Assembly: GCF_018139145.2 (NCBI RefSeq) | Contig: NC_059471.1 | Location: forward strand, 101,000,914 to 101,064,913 | Direction of reading: 5' to 3' | Length of the DNA stretch: 64,000 nucleotides | Source: Gymnogyps californianus | Lineage: Eukaryota; Chordata; Aves; Accipitriformes; Cathartidae | Part shown: positions 1-12,758 of the stretch, piece after piece | How positions within the stretch are numbered: the first letter of the stretch is position 1 | Layout: each line of letters opens with the position of its first letter | Translations under genes and position numbers: made by a program | Notes under the pieces: model-generated | Databases searched by the model: none | What the model saw: the letters and a program-made list of their open reading frames with translations, nothing else | Told to the model about the DNA's origin: nothing

Positions 1-3000
1 GGCAGATTTTTTAATTTTTTATTTTTTTTAGAGAAGTACAGCCTGCTTTTTGCCTCCAGCTCACTACAGCTGAAGTGCCAGCCTGCCCTCCTGGTGAAGG
101 CACTGCAGGGAGGCGAGGAGGGGATCCAGGGCGGGCAGAAATTCCTTTTAGCAGTGCAGGCATTGTTCGTGCGTGTGATTGTGGTTACACCGTGTTTTAA
201 TCAACTTCAGTGCAACATTCTTGGAGGAGCAGGGGTGGGAGACTTGGCAGGGAGGCAAAGATGGAAGACAGGATTTGGCAGCAAGAGGATATTGTGGTTA
301 GCTCTGCAACATCAGGAGAGAGTGGGGACTCTGCTGCAGGATCAGGTAGAGATGGAGGCATCTGAGGTAGGGATGGAGGCTGAGCTCAGAGAGGCTGGCA
401 GTTTCTGAGGCCGCAAGGAGCTCTTTCAAAGACGCATCTAACCAGGACCACCACGTGAGGATGGGATGAGGTCAAGAAGCTGCTCCCCACCCTGGCATAC
501 TCCCTCAGGGCTGGTGGACTATCTGTTCTCCAATCACCTTGGATTTTGCCATCTAAAATATGGCAGGCCTTGATATTATCTCACAGAGTACGCCAGATGT
601 GTAATTCTGATTCAGGGCATCACAAAACAAACAAATACAAATCAAAAGAAGTGAAGAGAAGGAAACATTTTAGTCACCTCTAATACTGCTGCTAGAAAGT
701 GGCTAATAGACCAAAGAAAGAAAATGTGCCATTCTGTTATTACTGAGCCTGTGGGATTAAAATCATGAGCTCCCTTGCAAAACAGTATCCCACCAACTCC
801 GTTCATCTGCAGGAAAGGGACCTGACCAACAGGTTGTGAGAAGAGACTGGTCTAATGACATGAAGGCTAGGTTGGAGTTGGGCACAGAGGTAGACCAAGA
901 CCTTCCTCAGGTGCAAGGCAGGTGGGTAGAAAAAGTGATCTACCTTTTGGCTTGAAGTACAAGAATACATTGATTTTAGGCCGCGAAGAAACTATTATGT
1001 TCAAGCCTGCCGTTCGGCACAGCAGAAGTCAAAACACCGTGCTGCTGGAGGAATACATAATCCATCAGTGAGTTTTAATGCTGCTCAGTCTGGAAGTCAT
1101 CAGCTAGATCTAAATTTGGTAGATTACATGTAGGATACAGCAAGAGTGCTCATGTCATGCAGACCTGAACCACAGGTTTCAACTGTGGCTTATGCTGAGC
1201 TTCCACCATGATCCATGAGTTGATGTAGCAATCCACTGCTACTGAAGTGGTGAGATTCCATTTCCCCTGCCCTTGCTACCCCAGCTCCCAGCCACCACTT
1301 TGCACTTGGGTCCTCTCTGTGGACCAGTTTAACTCCTTGAAAAGGCAGAAAACAACTACATCAAAGAATGGGATCATTTTCTGACACTGAAGTTAGCTAA
1401 CCCAGCTAGCGGAAAGGTGTGAGGAGAGCCACAAAAGGCATGCCTGGGAGGGCAGGAGCAGTGGGAAAGGAGGAGTAAGGACTGGAGTAAGTGAGCAAGG
1501 ATTTCTTCTTTTGGCAGCAGGGAGTTGGTCAGTCAGCAGATGGGCACAGCTGCCCCAAAAACCAGCGCCTGAGATGCACCGTGATGTTCACTGTCACAAA
1601 ATCAGACAGAGCCACTGGCAGAAGGAAGCTCTCTGGGTCATGAACTGGTTGGTATTTTTGTTCTGGTTTTTCCACAATGCCTAGCGCAAGTACTGGAAGG
1701 AGGTAACTGATAAACCGTAGCAAAATTTAACTCATTTCTTCAAGAAATTTGTCTGAGTAAACTAATAAGATGAGGAAATGAACTAAATTCAGTAATTCGA
1801 AGTTCTGTTGATCTAAGACAAAAGTTATCAGACCATTCCTACAATTAGCTGGTAATTAAGGTTTTTCCCATCAGTGTATTAAGATTAATGGAAATTCTGT
1901 ATCCACCTATAAATATCTACTGCTAATTTACTGTTTACTTTGCTGTATATCCCACAAGATGGTTTGTGTATGTAAGAATGATAGGGAAGGGTAAGGTGTT
2001 TCATGAGGTCCAGGATCCGCTTAAAGAAGAGCTGAAAGCTTATCCTTTTTTTTCTCCCTAGCTGATCTACTAACAGATATTATCTCTTCCTTGCATGCTT
2101 TGCTTTGCTGTGCAGCATAAGAGATATGGTTTTTTTCACTTGTTTTCTTAAGAAATTATTCATATAGCTTAGTCCACGTGTTCCGATTATCCATATTTCC
2201 TATTTTTACCACTAAATGGGCACCTGGTCATGTTGAGTCTCAGTTTAATTTGTATCCTTTCCTATTCTTCTGCCCATGACATCAGCAGACATGTTTGAAC
2301 CTAGTGATGCTTGATCCTGACCAAGCATAAATCAGAGGAGCTCAACTGAAGTCATGTTACCCCTCTTTCTTCACAGTAGATCTAGATGAGGTGTCCCCCT
2401 TCACTGACAAACCTGCCAGTTTGTAAGACAGTTTTCCATAAACTCAAACATCTGAATGGGCTTGAAATTCTCCACAGAGAAGAAAGGTAAGATATACTGA
2501 CCTCCCTCTTTTTTCCTTTGAAGAAGGTTTCCTGGGGGAAAAGTTGTTAATTTTATTTTCTGCTTTAAGCATGAGGAAAATACATTCATTTCATTAGCTC
2601 ACACCTAAAAGATCTTTGGTAAGCAAACTGTTAGAAAGTAGAGTGAATAAGAAGAGTGAATCAATGCGCAGATTTGATCTGTTAAGAGCATATGTATATA
2701 CTTCATATATATGTGTGGATATATAAAATGGTGAAGTTCTGGCTGAATTGACTTTACTGAGGTCAGAATCTCACCCATAAGCTCATTATAATTGTCAATA
2801 CTTCCAAGTCTATTATAGAGCTTTTAACTAAAAGGCCTCCAGAGCAAAGAGAATCAAAGTCATGGGAGTTCTGCCCCTGTAAGAGAGATGGCAAGGAAAG
2901 ACTTGCAATGGCCATTTCACAAAGTGTTTCATATTGAGCAGAGCGATTGTAACCGGTGGCATGTATGAGTGAGCCCTCCCTTCCACTCGAGTCAAGGACA

Positions 3001-6000
3001 ATCCATTTTATTTTTAAAATGTCATAATCACTGGTATTGATCAACACTCCCTAATGGGGGTGCTCTCGAATCCATACTGGCTTGGGCTATCGCCATTTCC
3101 CTAGCAATTCAGGCTCAATTAGGCTGCCTTGCTAATGCATGTCAGCTTCATTTCATTGCTCTCAGGCCCGCAGTGTGAGAAAAGGGCAAGCTGACAGAGT
3201 AATCCCACACTTCCACTTCGCAGCGAGCTGCCTCTTTGTTTTATTTGTTCACATTTTAAAGGGCTAAGCACTTGTTATATGGAAAACACAGAAGAGCAAA
3301 AGTCAAGAAGTATTAATAAGCCTTGGAGAACAGAGTTAGAACTCCATTGCTTGTGCAAAGAATTGCTGATGTTTTCAGTACTTTGAAAAGAAGGTGGATT
3401 TTAGCTGGTGAGGGTGCTGAATGAGTAGCATTTATCTCATGGAAACCTCAGCAAAAACTGGGTGGAAGCAAATGTCTTCTAACAGCTACATCCTAGGGAA
3501 AACAACCTGTTTATTCGGTGGTTGGCTGATGATAATGTGGCAGAAGCAACCTCTAAAGGAAGCTGGTAATGAGCTGGGGATCATAGGGTTATGGTTTCTT
3601 CCACAATATTTAACATTAACGTTAACAAATGTTAATAAATTAGGAGACAGCGGAAGAGAGGGATGGCAGCAAGCCAGCAGAAGGGAAATAGCCATTAAAC
3701 ACCTAAGATCACCAATCTGTGAAAGAAGTACGTGTGTAGCTCACATTTCCCACAGCAGCGCAGTTGTGAGCTGAAACAAAGGAATCACCTGTGAATACCA
3801 AAAGTGCCTGGCTGCAGACAGACGCTCTCGGGCCTTTGCATCTACATCTGAAACTAAATACCAGAGGAAGAAAAATGCAGGTATGAGACAAGTGACGGAA
3901 AAGACCTCCAGGGGGGCTCCCTAGAGCACGGTGCCCCCTGTATAGTTGGGCTATATGTGCCTGGACACCTTCCCACCTCCTGGCTGAAGGCTGGGTTTGC
4001 TGAAGGAATAAAGACATCCGAGTAACGCTTGGAAGGTTGAGTGGACTCACTGCCACGAGTCCTGGATTGTCAGCTCCAAAACCTGATGTATATCTTGGGA
4101 ATCAGACCTGCATCCAACCATAAGAGGCAGACTAAGGTTGCATTTTATTTTTGTTTCTTTCTAATTTTGTTATTGCAAGCAGTGGATGCTGATAATCAAA
4201 CGTCTGCCTGATATTTGGGAGAGGGGAGGCAAGGTGCATCCAACAGATTTTGGGTGCCTTTGATTTCTTGGAGCCAGTGGCTCTGCCTAAGTGACAGCGT
4301 AGTCTGTCTGGAGGGACCTGTGCTCCAACTGTGGGCTGGAGTAAGCTGCAGGATTCAGCCAAGCTGATGTTGTCTTTCTGCTGCCAGGGTGGGAGCTTTG
4401 GAGACAGCATTGTCCTCAACATCACACCTGTCATCCCGTCTCCTGGAAGAGGTAAGTGGCAGCACCTCATCTCCATAGCTTTGCAATCTCACTGTATTTA
4501 CCTGCAGAGCTGTGCCCTGTGCTGTCTCTGACAGGACGATAGTAGGAGAGCATTAAAAAGACAATATGAAAATAAACTCACTCCAATACCGGGGATGACA
4601 TGGTTTCTTGCCTCTGTCTTTCTGTTCTTCATTGATTTCTTAAGTTTTTCATTTCCTAGCCATAACAGGCCTCTCCCTTTTTCCCGGTTTCCTCTGCTCC
4701 AGACTCTCCAGGTTGCTTAGCTTATGAGTTTACTTCACTTCTAGTTTTAAACTTGCTGAGGGCAGTGCACATGACTCAATTTATAGCAAAGAAAACTGAA
4801 ACCACCCAAGACAGGCAGGGAAAAAAAAAGACGTGGGCTTCAGTCTGAGATCTTAGTTTAACTGGGCTGAAAACATTCCAATACTCCTACAAAGACATAC
4901 AATTATTGGTGCATGAAGACTATCAGATGGTAAAAGTGCTTCGAGAGGCCGCCTAGAAGTGCTCTATGGTTCCTTACTGTTGTCTTTCTTTCAATAAAAC
5001 ATCTGATCACTACACAAGGTAATAGATTTATCTGATACAGCTAGCTCTCACTTGTATTCCTCTTCTACAAGTTATTTTATTAGAGCTATCTTGTATAGCA
5101 TTTTTTAAGAAGACAAGAACAGTGCTGTTTATTTATTTGTACAATTTAACTGTGATGTTCGTGCTCAGCCAGCCTGGTGATCTGGCATTTAAGGCCCAAT
5201 TCTGCAACATTATGGCTGACAGAATTTTGACCAGAGCCAAACGCAAAATACCAATACTATTAATTTTTGCTTTTTACACCCAGTTGTTCTGATTTTTAAT
5301 TGCCTAACATATGAATCTGTTGTTTTCATCTGTTTTTTATTCTTGTTTTAACTGCCAATAACCCAGTGTTTTTCAGTATTCTTTTCACAATGAACACTTA
5401 ACTAAAAAAGAGCACCCACAAACATGCAAAAAATCCTCCACAGCTATTTTATGGTTTTATTTAAAGTTCTTTTATATACATATTTATATATTCAATTATT
5501 GGTATGTATGTATTTTACCAGGTTCAGTTTTCACATTTGAAATGAATGAAGCCCTATTATGCCTAAGGATGCTTTACAAAATTTCCTCATGTACTCTTAT
5601 GTACCATTTTATGAAATGTATATGCTATGGGTATGGACTACAAATTATTTTTGTGTTACGGTTTACTAAAGACAGGCCTCTTTAGATGTTTAGATGTAGA
5701 AAATACAAACCAAGATGCTGCACCCCCACACCCTAGATTGTCTTCACCCACACTTGTTTTGAGTATGCTTGAGTTTAAAAAGTTACATTACACAGCTATT
5801 TCAATATAACGAAGCAAAGAGAAAATTCGTAACTCCAGTAACCTGATCACTGATGTCTATGGGCCACATGCTATAAACACTAAGAAGACCAGTAATGCAC
5901 AATTTAAACTTAACTACAATTGGTTATTAGCATAATAAATATAGACACGTGTACCTGGTGAAATCCTCCTGAAATTAGGAGTGCCACTGTAAATGCCATC

Positions 6001-7407
6001 CACTTGTAAAACCACTCTATTTTACAGTAAGAACAGCACGGTCCGGAGCAAGGAAGAAGTGTCACACAATTCATTATGCATGACCAAATTAGCGAACCTG
6101 TGAACAGCAGCCATCGGTCAGTACAGAGAGAAATCCGCGCCCATTCAGAGCCAGAAGATGCCCTGTCCTGCCTGCAATGCCCCCGGTTAGAGAGAGCGCT
6201 CCCCCTGCACCTCCTCCAGCCGCAGGCGGGTGCCATATAGCGATGACTGCCACCTGAAGCCAGCCGCCCTTTCCTTGCGCAGGGCTTCGACAAAGCAGTG
6301 GTGTGGTAAGGACTCCAACTCCAACGTATGACCGAAGGAGGGGTGCTCATGTCTTCTTGTAGAAACCTCACGAATTGACTGGGTGAGATGCTCCATGTTT
6401 TGGCCAACTTCCACCCTCCGTGAAAGCCAGATGTGGCAGAACGTTGAGAATTAAGCCAGACCTGAGCATATTGGAAAAGCCTCTTCCTAAATGAATGCCA
6501 TCTTCACCATTATGCCTGCAAACTACAGTTATGTTCTTGGAGGGCTTCGGCAGCACAAGGGAAAGGTACCGGCTGCTCGCTGCAATGGGACCGGTGCCAC
6601 GCAAGCTGGAGTCATCTCCTCGGTCCTTGCCTCAGTAATGAAACCCAAAGACAATGAGCCTGTTGTTTAGGCTTGCTGGGGTCTTAAAAGGAATCATTCT
6701 AAATGAAAAACAAAAGCTCAGTATGTTTCTGGCAATGTATGTATGGTGCTTTGTATTTTCCTTACAGTAATTGTCAGTGATGTGGTGCTCTAGGTTTTGT
6801 AATGTGTATTCCTGTTTATTTGAATGATTGTTTTTTAATGTGCACTTATAACAGCAGGCTTTCTGGGCAGCTGTAAGTTGCGTATTATCTTTTTTGTTGT
6901 ACTTTCTCACAAATCCTTCATGTGTGAAAGGAGATGTAATGGGTCATTTTGTACCATGGTTGTAAAAACTTCAGGATCTTCTTTAGAAACCTTGTCCCTC
7001 AGTATCACAACCAATGTAAAAGTGATTTGGCAGAAAAGCATAGTTACTATAATTTATTGCGTTTCTGTTGGAAGACCATGGATTTCATTTTTTTCCTAAA
7101 TTTTTTAATGTTTGTATCATTCTCAGTTATTTGCATGAGCATAGCAACTATTTGAAAGGTAGGGTTTTTTTTTAATAAAGGAAGATCAAGAAATAAAGTA
7201 AGGTGAGGCTTTCCTTACAAGAATGTAGAGAGATAATGTTTGCAAAAGAAAAAACTAGCCAGAAAGAAATCTTACTTAAAATTAAAATGTTTGCTGCTAT
7301 CAGATAATGAATATATGCACTAGTCTTCTGATAAGACCAGCAAGGGCAAGCAATCAAATGGATATTAAAATGGAGCATGGTCACTTAATGAAAGGCATAA
7401 TGGGACA

Positions 7408-7478
7408 TTGCTCCCTTGGACAAAGGGAGCTGGACTCAATAAACCAGAAGAGTCCTTCCCATTTTCTTATCTGACAAA
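7408..7478 (+). repeat. Possible decayed CR1 LINE 3' tail
   Basis: The stretch contains 'ggagctggactcaataa' followed by 'gagtccttccca', which resembles the end of CR1 elements (GGACTnGATGA, then AGGTCCCTTCCAA) read on the plus strand. The similarity is worn and short, so chance resemblance is possible. Confidence 0.3.
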
Positions 7479-7993
7479 GTTTTAAATACAAAACTTGAGG
7501 GAATAGAAAAAAATCTTTTCAAATAGGGAAGAAAAGGTCTTAGTTTTTCTTAGGGAATGGATACTGTCAGGAGTGATTTGACAGAAGGGCATGGCTAATG
7601 AGAGGAATCAATGGCCACACTAAATGAGCAACAGGGATTAGGACCTGTAGATGGAAGTTTGTCTGCCAAAAACCAAAGGTGGGCTGAGCATAGAAGAATA
7701 ATTTTAGGAAGTACTGGCTAGACTTGTTTCACCACATCACAGTGCGGAGTTCACTAGATGTTTCTTCTTATTCTAATTGCAACAAATATGAAAGCTGCTA
7801 GTCAGTATACAATTTCTGTTCATCACACACTATGCCTAGTGGAAATTAAAGATGGAGTAAGAGAAAAACAATTAAAGAAAAACTCAAAGAAAACACTTAA
7901 GAAGTGTTCCAAAATAGCTTAAAAACCAAAATCTATGTAAATGGAGACCCCCCAACTGCTACTGAATGCTACCAATATACATCTGAAAAGAAA

Positions 7994-7998
7994 GTGGC
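7994..7998. repeat. Left target-site duplication of LTR copy A
   Basis: GTGGC sits directly before the LTR and is repeated exactly at 9063-9067, directly after it. A 5-bp duplication is the size known for class III (ERVL-like) and some class I avian retroviruses. Confidence 0.85.
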
Positions 7999-9062
7999 TG
8001 TACTGGGTTTGCATGGCAAGGTTTTGGGGGGGGGGGGCTACAGGGGTGGCTTCTGTGAGAAGGTGCTGGAAGCTTCCCCTATGTCCGATAGAGCCAATGC
8101 CAGCCGGCTCCAAGACGGACCCGCTGCTGGCCAAAGCCGAGCCAAGCAGCAACAGTGGTAGTGCCTCTGTGATAACATATTTAAGAAGGGGGACAAAAAC
8201 CTGCTGTGCAACAGTAGTCAGAAAAGAGGAGTGAGAACATGTGAGAGGAACAACTCTGCAGACACCATGGTTGGTGAAGAAGGAGGAGGAGGAGGTGCTC
8301 CAGGCACCAGAGCAGAGGTTCCCCTGCAGCCCGTGGTGAAGACCATGGTGAGGCAGGCTGTCCCCCTGCAGCCCGTGGAGGTCCACGGTGGAGCAGATAT
8401 CCACCTGCAGCCCATGGAGGACCCCACGCCAGAGCAGGTGGATGCCTGAAGGAGGCTGTGACCCGCTGGGAAGCCCACGCTGGAGTAGGTATTCTGTCAG
8501 GAACTGTGACCCCATGGGGGACCCCGTGCTGGAGCAGTCTGTTCCTGAAGGACTGCACCCCGTGGAAGGGACCCACACTGGAGCAGTTCATGAAGAACTG
8601 TAGCCCGTGGGAAGGACCCATGTTGGAGAAGTTCATGGAGGACTGTCTCCCGTGGGAGGGACCCCACGCTGGAGCAGGGGAAGAGTGTGAGGAGGAAGGA
8701 GAGGCAGAGACAACGTGTGATGAACTGACCGCAGCCCCCATTCCCCGTCTCCCTGCGCCGCTTGGGGGGAGGAGGTAGAGAAATTGGTAGAGCCTGGGAA
8801 GAAGGGAGGGGTGGGGGGAAGGTGTTTTAAGATTCAGTTTTATTTCTCATTATCCTACTCTGATTTGATTGCCAATAAATTAAACTAATTTCCCCAAGTT
8901 GAGTCTGTTTTGCCTGTGATGGTAATTACTGAGTGATCTTCCTGTCCTTATCTTGACCCATGAGCCTTTCGTTATATTTTCCCTCCCCTGTCCAGCTGAG
9001 GAGGGGAGTGATAGAGCAGATTTGGTGGGCACCTGACATCCAGCCAAGGTCAACCCACTACA
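7999..9062 (+). mobile_element. Solo LTR, endogenous retrovirus, family 1 (copy A)
   Basis: A 1064-bp element starts TGTACTGGG, ends CACTACA, and is flanked by a perfect 5-bp duplication GTGGC (7994-7998 and 9063-9067). Its sibling is at 40080-41193. The two share start, end, length class and most internal sequence, including GGCAAGGTTTTGG near the start and AGCCAAGGTCAACCCA near the end. A plus-strand AATAAA lies at 8874-8879. There is no internal retroviral region, so this is a solo LTR left by recombination between the two LTRs of a provirus. Such LTRs are common in neoavian genomes; I do not recall the catalogue name with certainty. A 12-G run (8026-8037) and an internal degenerate tandem array (8326-8680) are unusual features. 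Long minus-strand frames here are shadows of that array. Confidence 0.92.
8326..8680 (+). repeat. Degenerate tandem array inside LTR copy A
   Basis: About eight imperfect units of 39-55 bp each begin near CCCGTGG or CCCATGG and contain a version of CCACGCTGGAGCAG. The sibling LTR has about nine units (40401-40806). The array accounts for the long open frames on both strands in this part of the LTR. Confidence 0.75.
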
Positions 9063-9067
9063 GTGGC

Positions 9068-12000
9068 AAAAAATTTTCACCAGGTTTCTAAGATACCACT
9101 GACAAGGTAGAGAAATAGAATGCAACAAGATCTTTGTCAGCTGCTCAAAACTGGGAAAATAAAATGAAAAAACTGAAAGAACTGGTCAGAGACATCATTC
9201 TAAATATCCTTTATAAAGATTTAGCATCATGACAACATATAAACTATCCAGTCCTCTAGCTGTAATCTGAGTGAAACAGCTCAGATAATTTCTTGTAACC
9301 GCCACTGACTAGCTGACATCACATTTGCATCTAACTACCGTAAGTAAGTTGAAATGCTTACCGAGCATGGATAGGACTGGACACAAACACAGCATACATT
9401 TGCACAGTAAGAAATTCAACAAAGTAAATTGCACAGAAGGGAGTTGAGAGGTATTTGGCAGGTTATCGGTCAAAGACTTTACCACAGTTCTGCTGAGGAT
9501 TTGGTCTGATCTACTTAATAACAGAAAAATGGAACCACACAAGAACAAAAGTTAAAAGAAATATTCAGACAGGTTATGGAAACTTCCACTTAGCCAGCAT
9601 GGCTGAAGTAAACTACAAAGAACCTGAGTACAGAAAGAAAGAACAGACCAAAAAGTAGTTGTTGGAACATAACCTCAAGTTCCTTTCCTTTCTTCAAACT
9701 TGTGTGATGTAAAATCCAAGTTCTTACACCAAATCTGTGTTTGTGAAAGAAGCATCATCATTCTTTGCCTCGCTGCAGTCAAGGCTATTTCACAAAAAAG
9801 ACAACTTTATAATCTTCTTTGCATACAGTTAATCTGAACAGTCGGCTTTCTCTGAGGAGTTTAAAGAACACTGTCATTACAAGCATGTATAGAAGGGAAG
9901 TACTGTAATAATTCATGTAAACCTTTAACTGCAAAAACACTTTCCCATTCTCTTTGTAGATGCATCACTCAAAGGTAGTATTACCAACACTGAACCAATC
10001 TCCAAGACAACAAGAAAGAGCACTCACTTATATTGGCCATTAATCAAAAACCTTTAAGTTGCTTAAATTTATTCATATTGTTTGAAAAAGGAGGTAGATT
10101 TAACACCCTCAGCTTCCTATCTTTAATATGTATTTTTAAACAGAACACAGAAAATACCCGTATTTCAGTATTTTGTTTACAGAATCAATTATACTGTAAA
10201 GATCAGATAAAGTTATATCAGATTTAGGTTACATCATGTATACAAAGTTAGATCATGTTAAGTCCCCTCACTCTTGGAAGGAAGTTGAGGAGGAAGAATC
10301 CGGAAATTGGAACAGTTTAGTAGAATATTTTCCTTACACTGAGTACTGTCACCTCAGCGAGTCAGCTTTACAATTGTTAGCATTTCCTATAGTTTTATGG
10401 AATGGGCATTTGCTTCCTCTACAATGAGCAATTCCTCCCTTTGCAGCAATAGTTATGTAAGTCGCCAGCAGCAGAAAAGTGGGAGTGAGGAAAAGGTATT
10501 TCCATACCCAGTAATATCAAAGTGTTCATTTAGTGACTTGAACACATAACAAGCGCAGTGCTTCTGGATCCACATTCACACATAACTCTTGGCATCATTA
10601 GCTGACAGATGCCCCACCAGAAACACCGTTCACTTTACCCATGTGGTGAAGCTCTTTGCAGTTCTCAGGCCATCCAGCCTTTGGAGTCTGGACAGGATCC
10701 AGCCACGGATCCTCATTTGGGATCTCTCGGCACATTACTGCGATGCAGATCCCGTATCCAGCAGCACACTCGAAGCGCTGGAGTACGCAGTGCAACCACC
10801 AGTCTCTGGACTCCAGCCATGACACCTCGGGTTCCTCCCACAGCTTAAACTCATCGTCTCCCAGAATCCCAAAGCAATCATGAGTCTTCCGGCTTTTAGT
10901 TTGCTACCTCATCGCAGAAGTTACACGGCAGACACAAGCAAGCTGACCCATAAAACCAGAAACGGGCTTTGAACAGAACTTCTGAATGTCTCATTGCTTC
11001 AAAGGCCAAAACAGGAGAATATTGGTATTTAGAGAAGCTCACACTTCATGGACACGAGACCTTTCAAATTAGCCCTCTCTTCCCTTGGAGGTCTTACAGT
11101 CCCTAGGCTTTCTCTCAACATGGCCAGTCCTGTAGCAACTTCTGTTGACCCAATCTGCTGCAAGGTCTGCTCCTCTTTCCCCAGTCCCATCTAAAGTTTC
11201 CTCTATTCCTTCTGCAAGACATTTTGAAGACACGTTTTGGCCACCTGCGTTCTTTGTCTTCTCCTTCGTGAGTTCCATCACCTCCTGAGAGGAAGGGAAA
11301 ACCCGCCCTTTCAGTCCCAGGCAACATCTCGGCAAGCTGCTTGTGAAAGTTCAGTTGTTACAGTTAACCATTCTCCAACCACCTCTGGTCTGTTGGCTGC
11401 TTTGTAAGCATGATGAACACGCGTTGACTGAGGTTCATGATATAGATATATACATGGTAACAAATATATTACAAATACTGAATATCAGCCTATAGGTTGT
11501 ACAGTCAGATTTCCCAAACCTTAATGCCTAGACTGTGTCTGAAGTAAACCAACCACTTTGCCTAAATAAGTAACTAAATTTTAACGTTTAGAGTCTCTGG
11601 GATATTACACGGTCTTCTCATACACTGTTCAGAGATGAAGAATGGAGCTCATGTTTCTGCATCTTTCAGACACTAACTGATAGTATTACTAGCTACTAAA
11701 CAGAGCACCAAAAAACCCCTATTAATTTTACCATCCAAACTTATTATTAGGTAATGCAAGGGAAATGCCAAACATGGGTCACCAAAAACAAGCACAAGAA
11801 AATAGATTTTAAAAAGTCAGTTTTGCAATTGGTTCCCTCCTGACTTCTCTAGCTCCTCTGCACATTCTTTCACTGATTTGGCATGCTGGATACAACCACT
11901 CATTTAAAAAAGATCTGTGCTGTTGGTACAGCTTTTTAACATACTGGCTGCAAACTCACTTCACATACTAATTATTATTTTTGATCCATCTTTAGCAATC

Positions 12001-12151
12001 AGACATGACCAGCGTTAACACTAGTATTTGTTCCTTTATTTATGGTTAACACTCAAATATCAAACTGTGAATGTTGAAAATGTATGACCTATACGAAATC
12101 ATGTGGTTGACTCCATGCTTGCAGGAAGCTGCTACTGCATTTTAAAACATT
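9068..12151. other. Gene-free interval between two LTRs
   Basis: Nothing recognisable: no exon-like frame with splice sites, no RNA gene, no CR1 signature and no tandem array. Local open frames are below about 90 codons and have no recognisable composition. Confidence 0.55.
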
Positions 12152-12156
12152 ACCGC
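12152..12156. repeat. Left target-site duplication of LTR copy C
   Basis: ACCGC immediately precedes the LTR and recurs exactly at 12754-12758. Confidence 0.88.
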
Positions 12157-12753
12157 TGTGCTGGTTTCGGCTGGGACAGAGTTAACTCTCTTCTTAGTAG
12201 CTGGTCAGTGCTGTGTTTTGGATTTAGTGTGAGAATGATGCTGATAACACACTGATGTTTTAGTTGTTGCTAAGTAGCGCTTATCTTAAGCCAAGGCCTT
12301 TTCAGTTTCCCATGCTCTGCCAGCAAGCAGGTGTGCAAGAAGCTGGGAGGGAGCAGGCCAGGGCAGCTGACCTGAACTAGCCAAAGGGGTATTCCATACC
12401 ATGGAACGTCATGCCCAGTACATAACAGGGGGGAGTTGGCCGGGAGGCACGGATCGCAGCTCGGGAACTAACTGGGCATCGGTCAGCGGGTGGTGAGCAA
12501 TTGCATTGTGCATCACTGGTTTTTTTCTTTCCCCCCCTTCCTTTTTTTTGTTATATTCCTTTTCATTACTATTATTATTATATTTCATTATTATTACTGT
12601 TAGTATTATATTTTACTTTAGTTATTAAACTGTTCTTATCTCAACCCATGAGTTTTACTTTTTTTTTTCCTCTCCTCGTCCTTACCCCACTGGGAGGGGG
12701 AGGGGGAAACAGCTGTGTGGTGCTTAGTTGCTGACTGGGGTTAAACCACGACA
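12157..12753 (+). mobile_element. Solo LTR, endogenous retrovirus, family 2 (copy C)
   Basis: A 597-bp element starts TGTGCTGGTTTCGG and ends AAACCACGACA. It is flanked by a perfect 5-bp duplication ACCGC (12152-12156 and 12754-12758). A close sibling is at 53022-53617. A plus-strand ATTAAA at 12624-12629 is followed by T-rich sequence, as expected for the R/U5 part of an LTR. The TATA position that reads TATATAAA in the sibling reads TACATAA here, so this promoter is probably damaged. No retroviral internal sequence is present. Confidence 0.93.
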
Positions 12754-12758
12754 ACCGC

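Larger units (their letters stand above)
1..7998. other. Gene-free interval, left edge
   Basis: No exon, RNA gene or young repeat is recognisable here. Open frames are short, lack protein-like composition and overlap one another on both strands. By synteny with human chromosome 21 this belongs to the CHAF1B-CLDN14 interval. The single-exon claudin-14 coding sequence was looked for on both strands and is absent. The GC-richer patch at about 6150-6620 is listed separately under findings. A possible worn CR1 tail lies at 7408-7478. Confidence 0.6.

Noticed and set aside
3421..3774. 117-codon plus-strand frame
   Set aside because: No homology recognised, overlapped by opposite-strand frames, chance length.
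5910..6407. 165-codon minus-strand frame
   Set aside because: Half of it runs into AT-rich non-coding sequence; not recognised as a protein. Kept only as a weak observation.
7919..8741. Minus-strand open frames of 219 and 186 codons
   Set aside because: They lie in the tandem array of LTR copy A and recur in altered form in copy B; the repeats create open frames in several phases.
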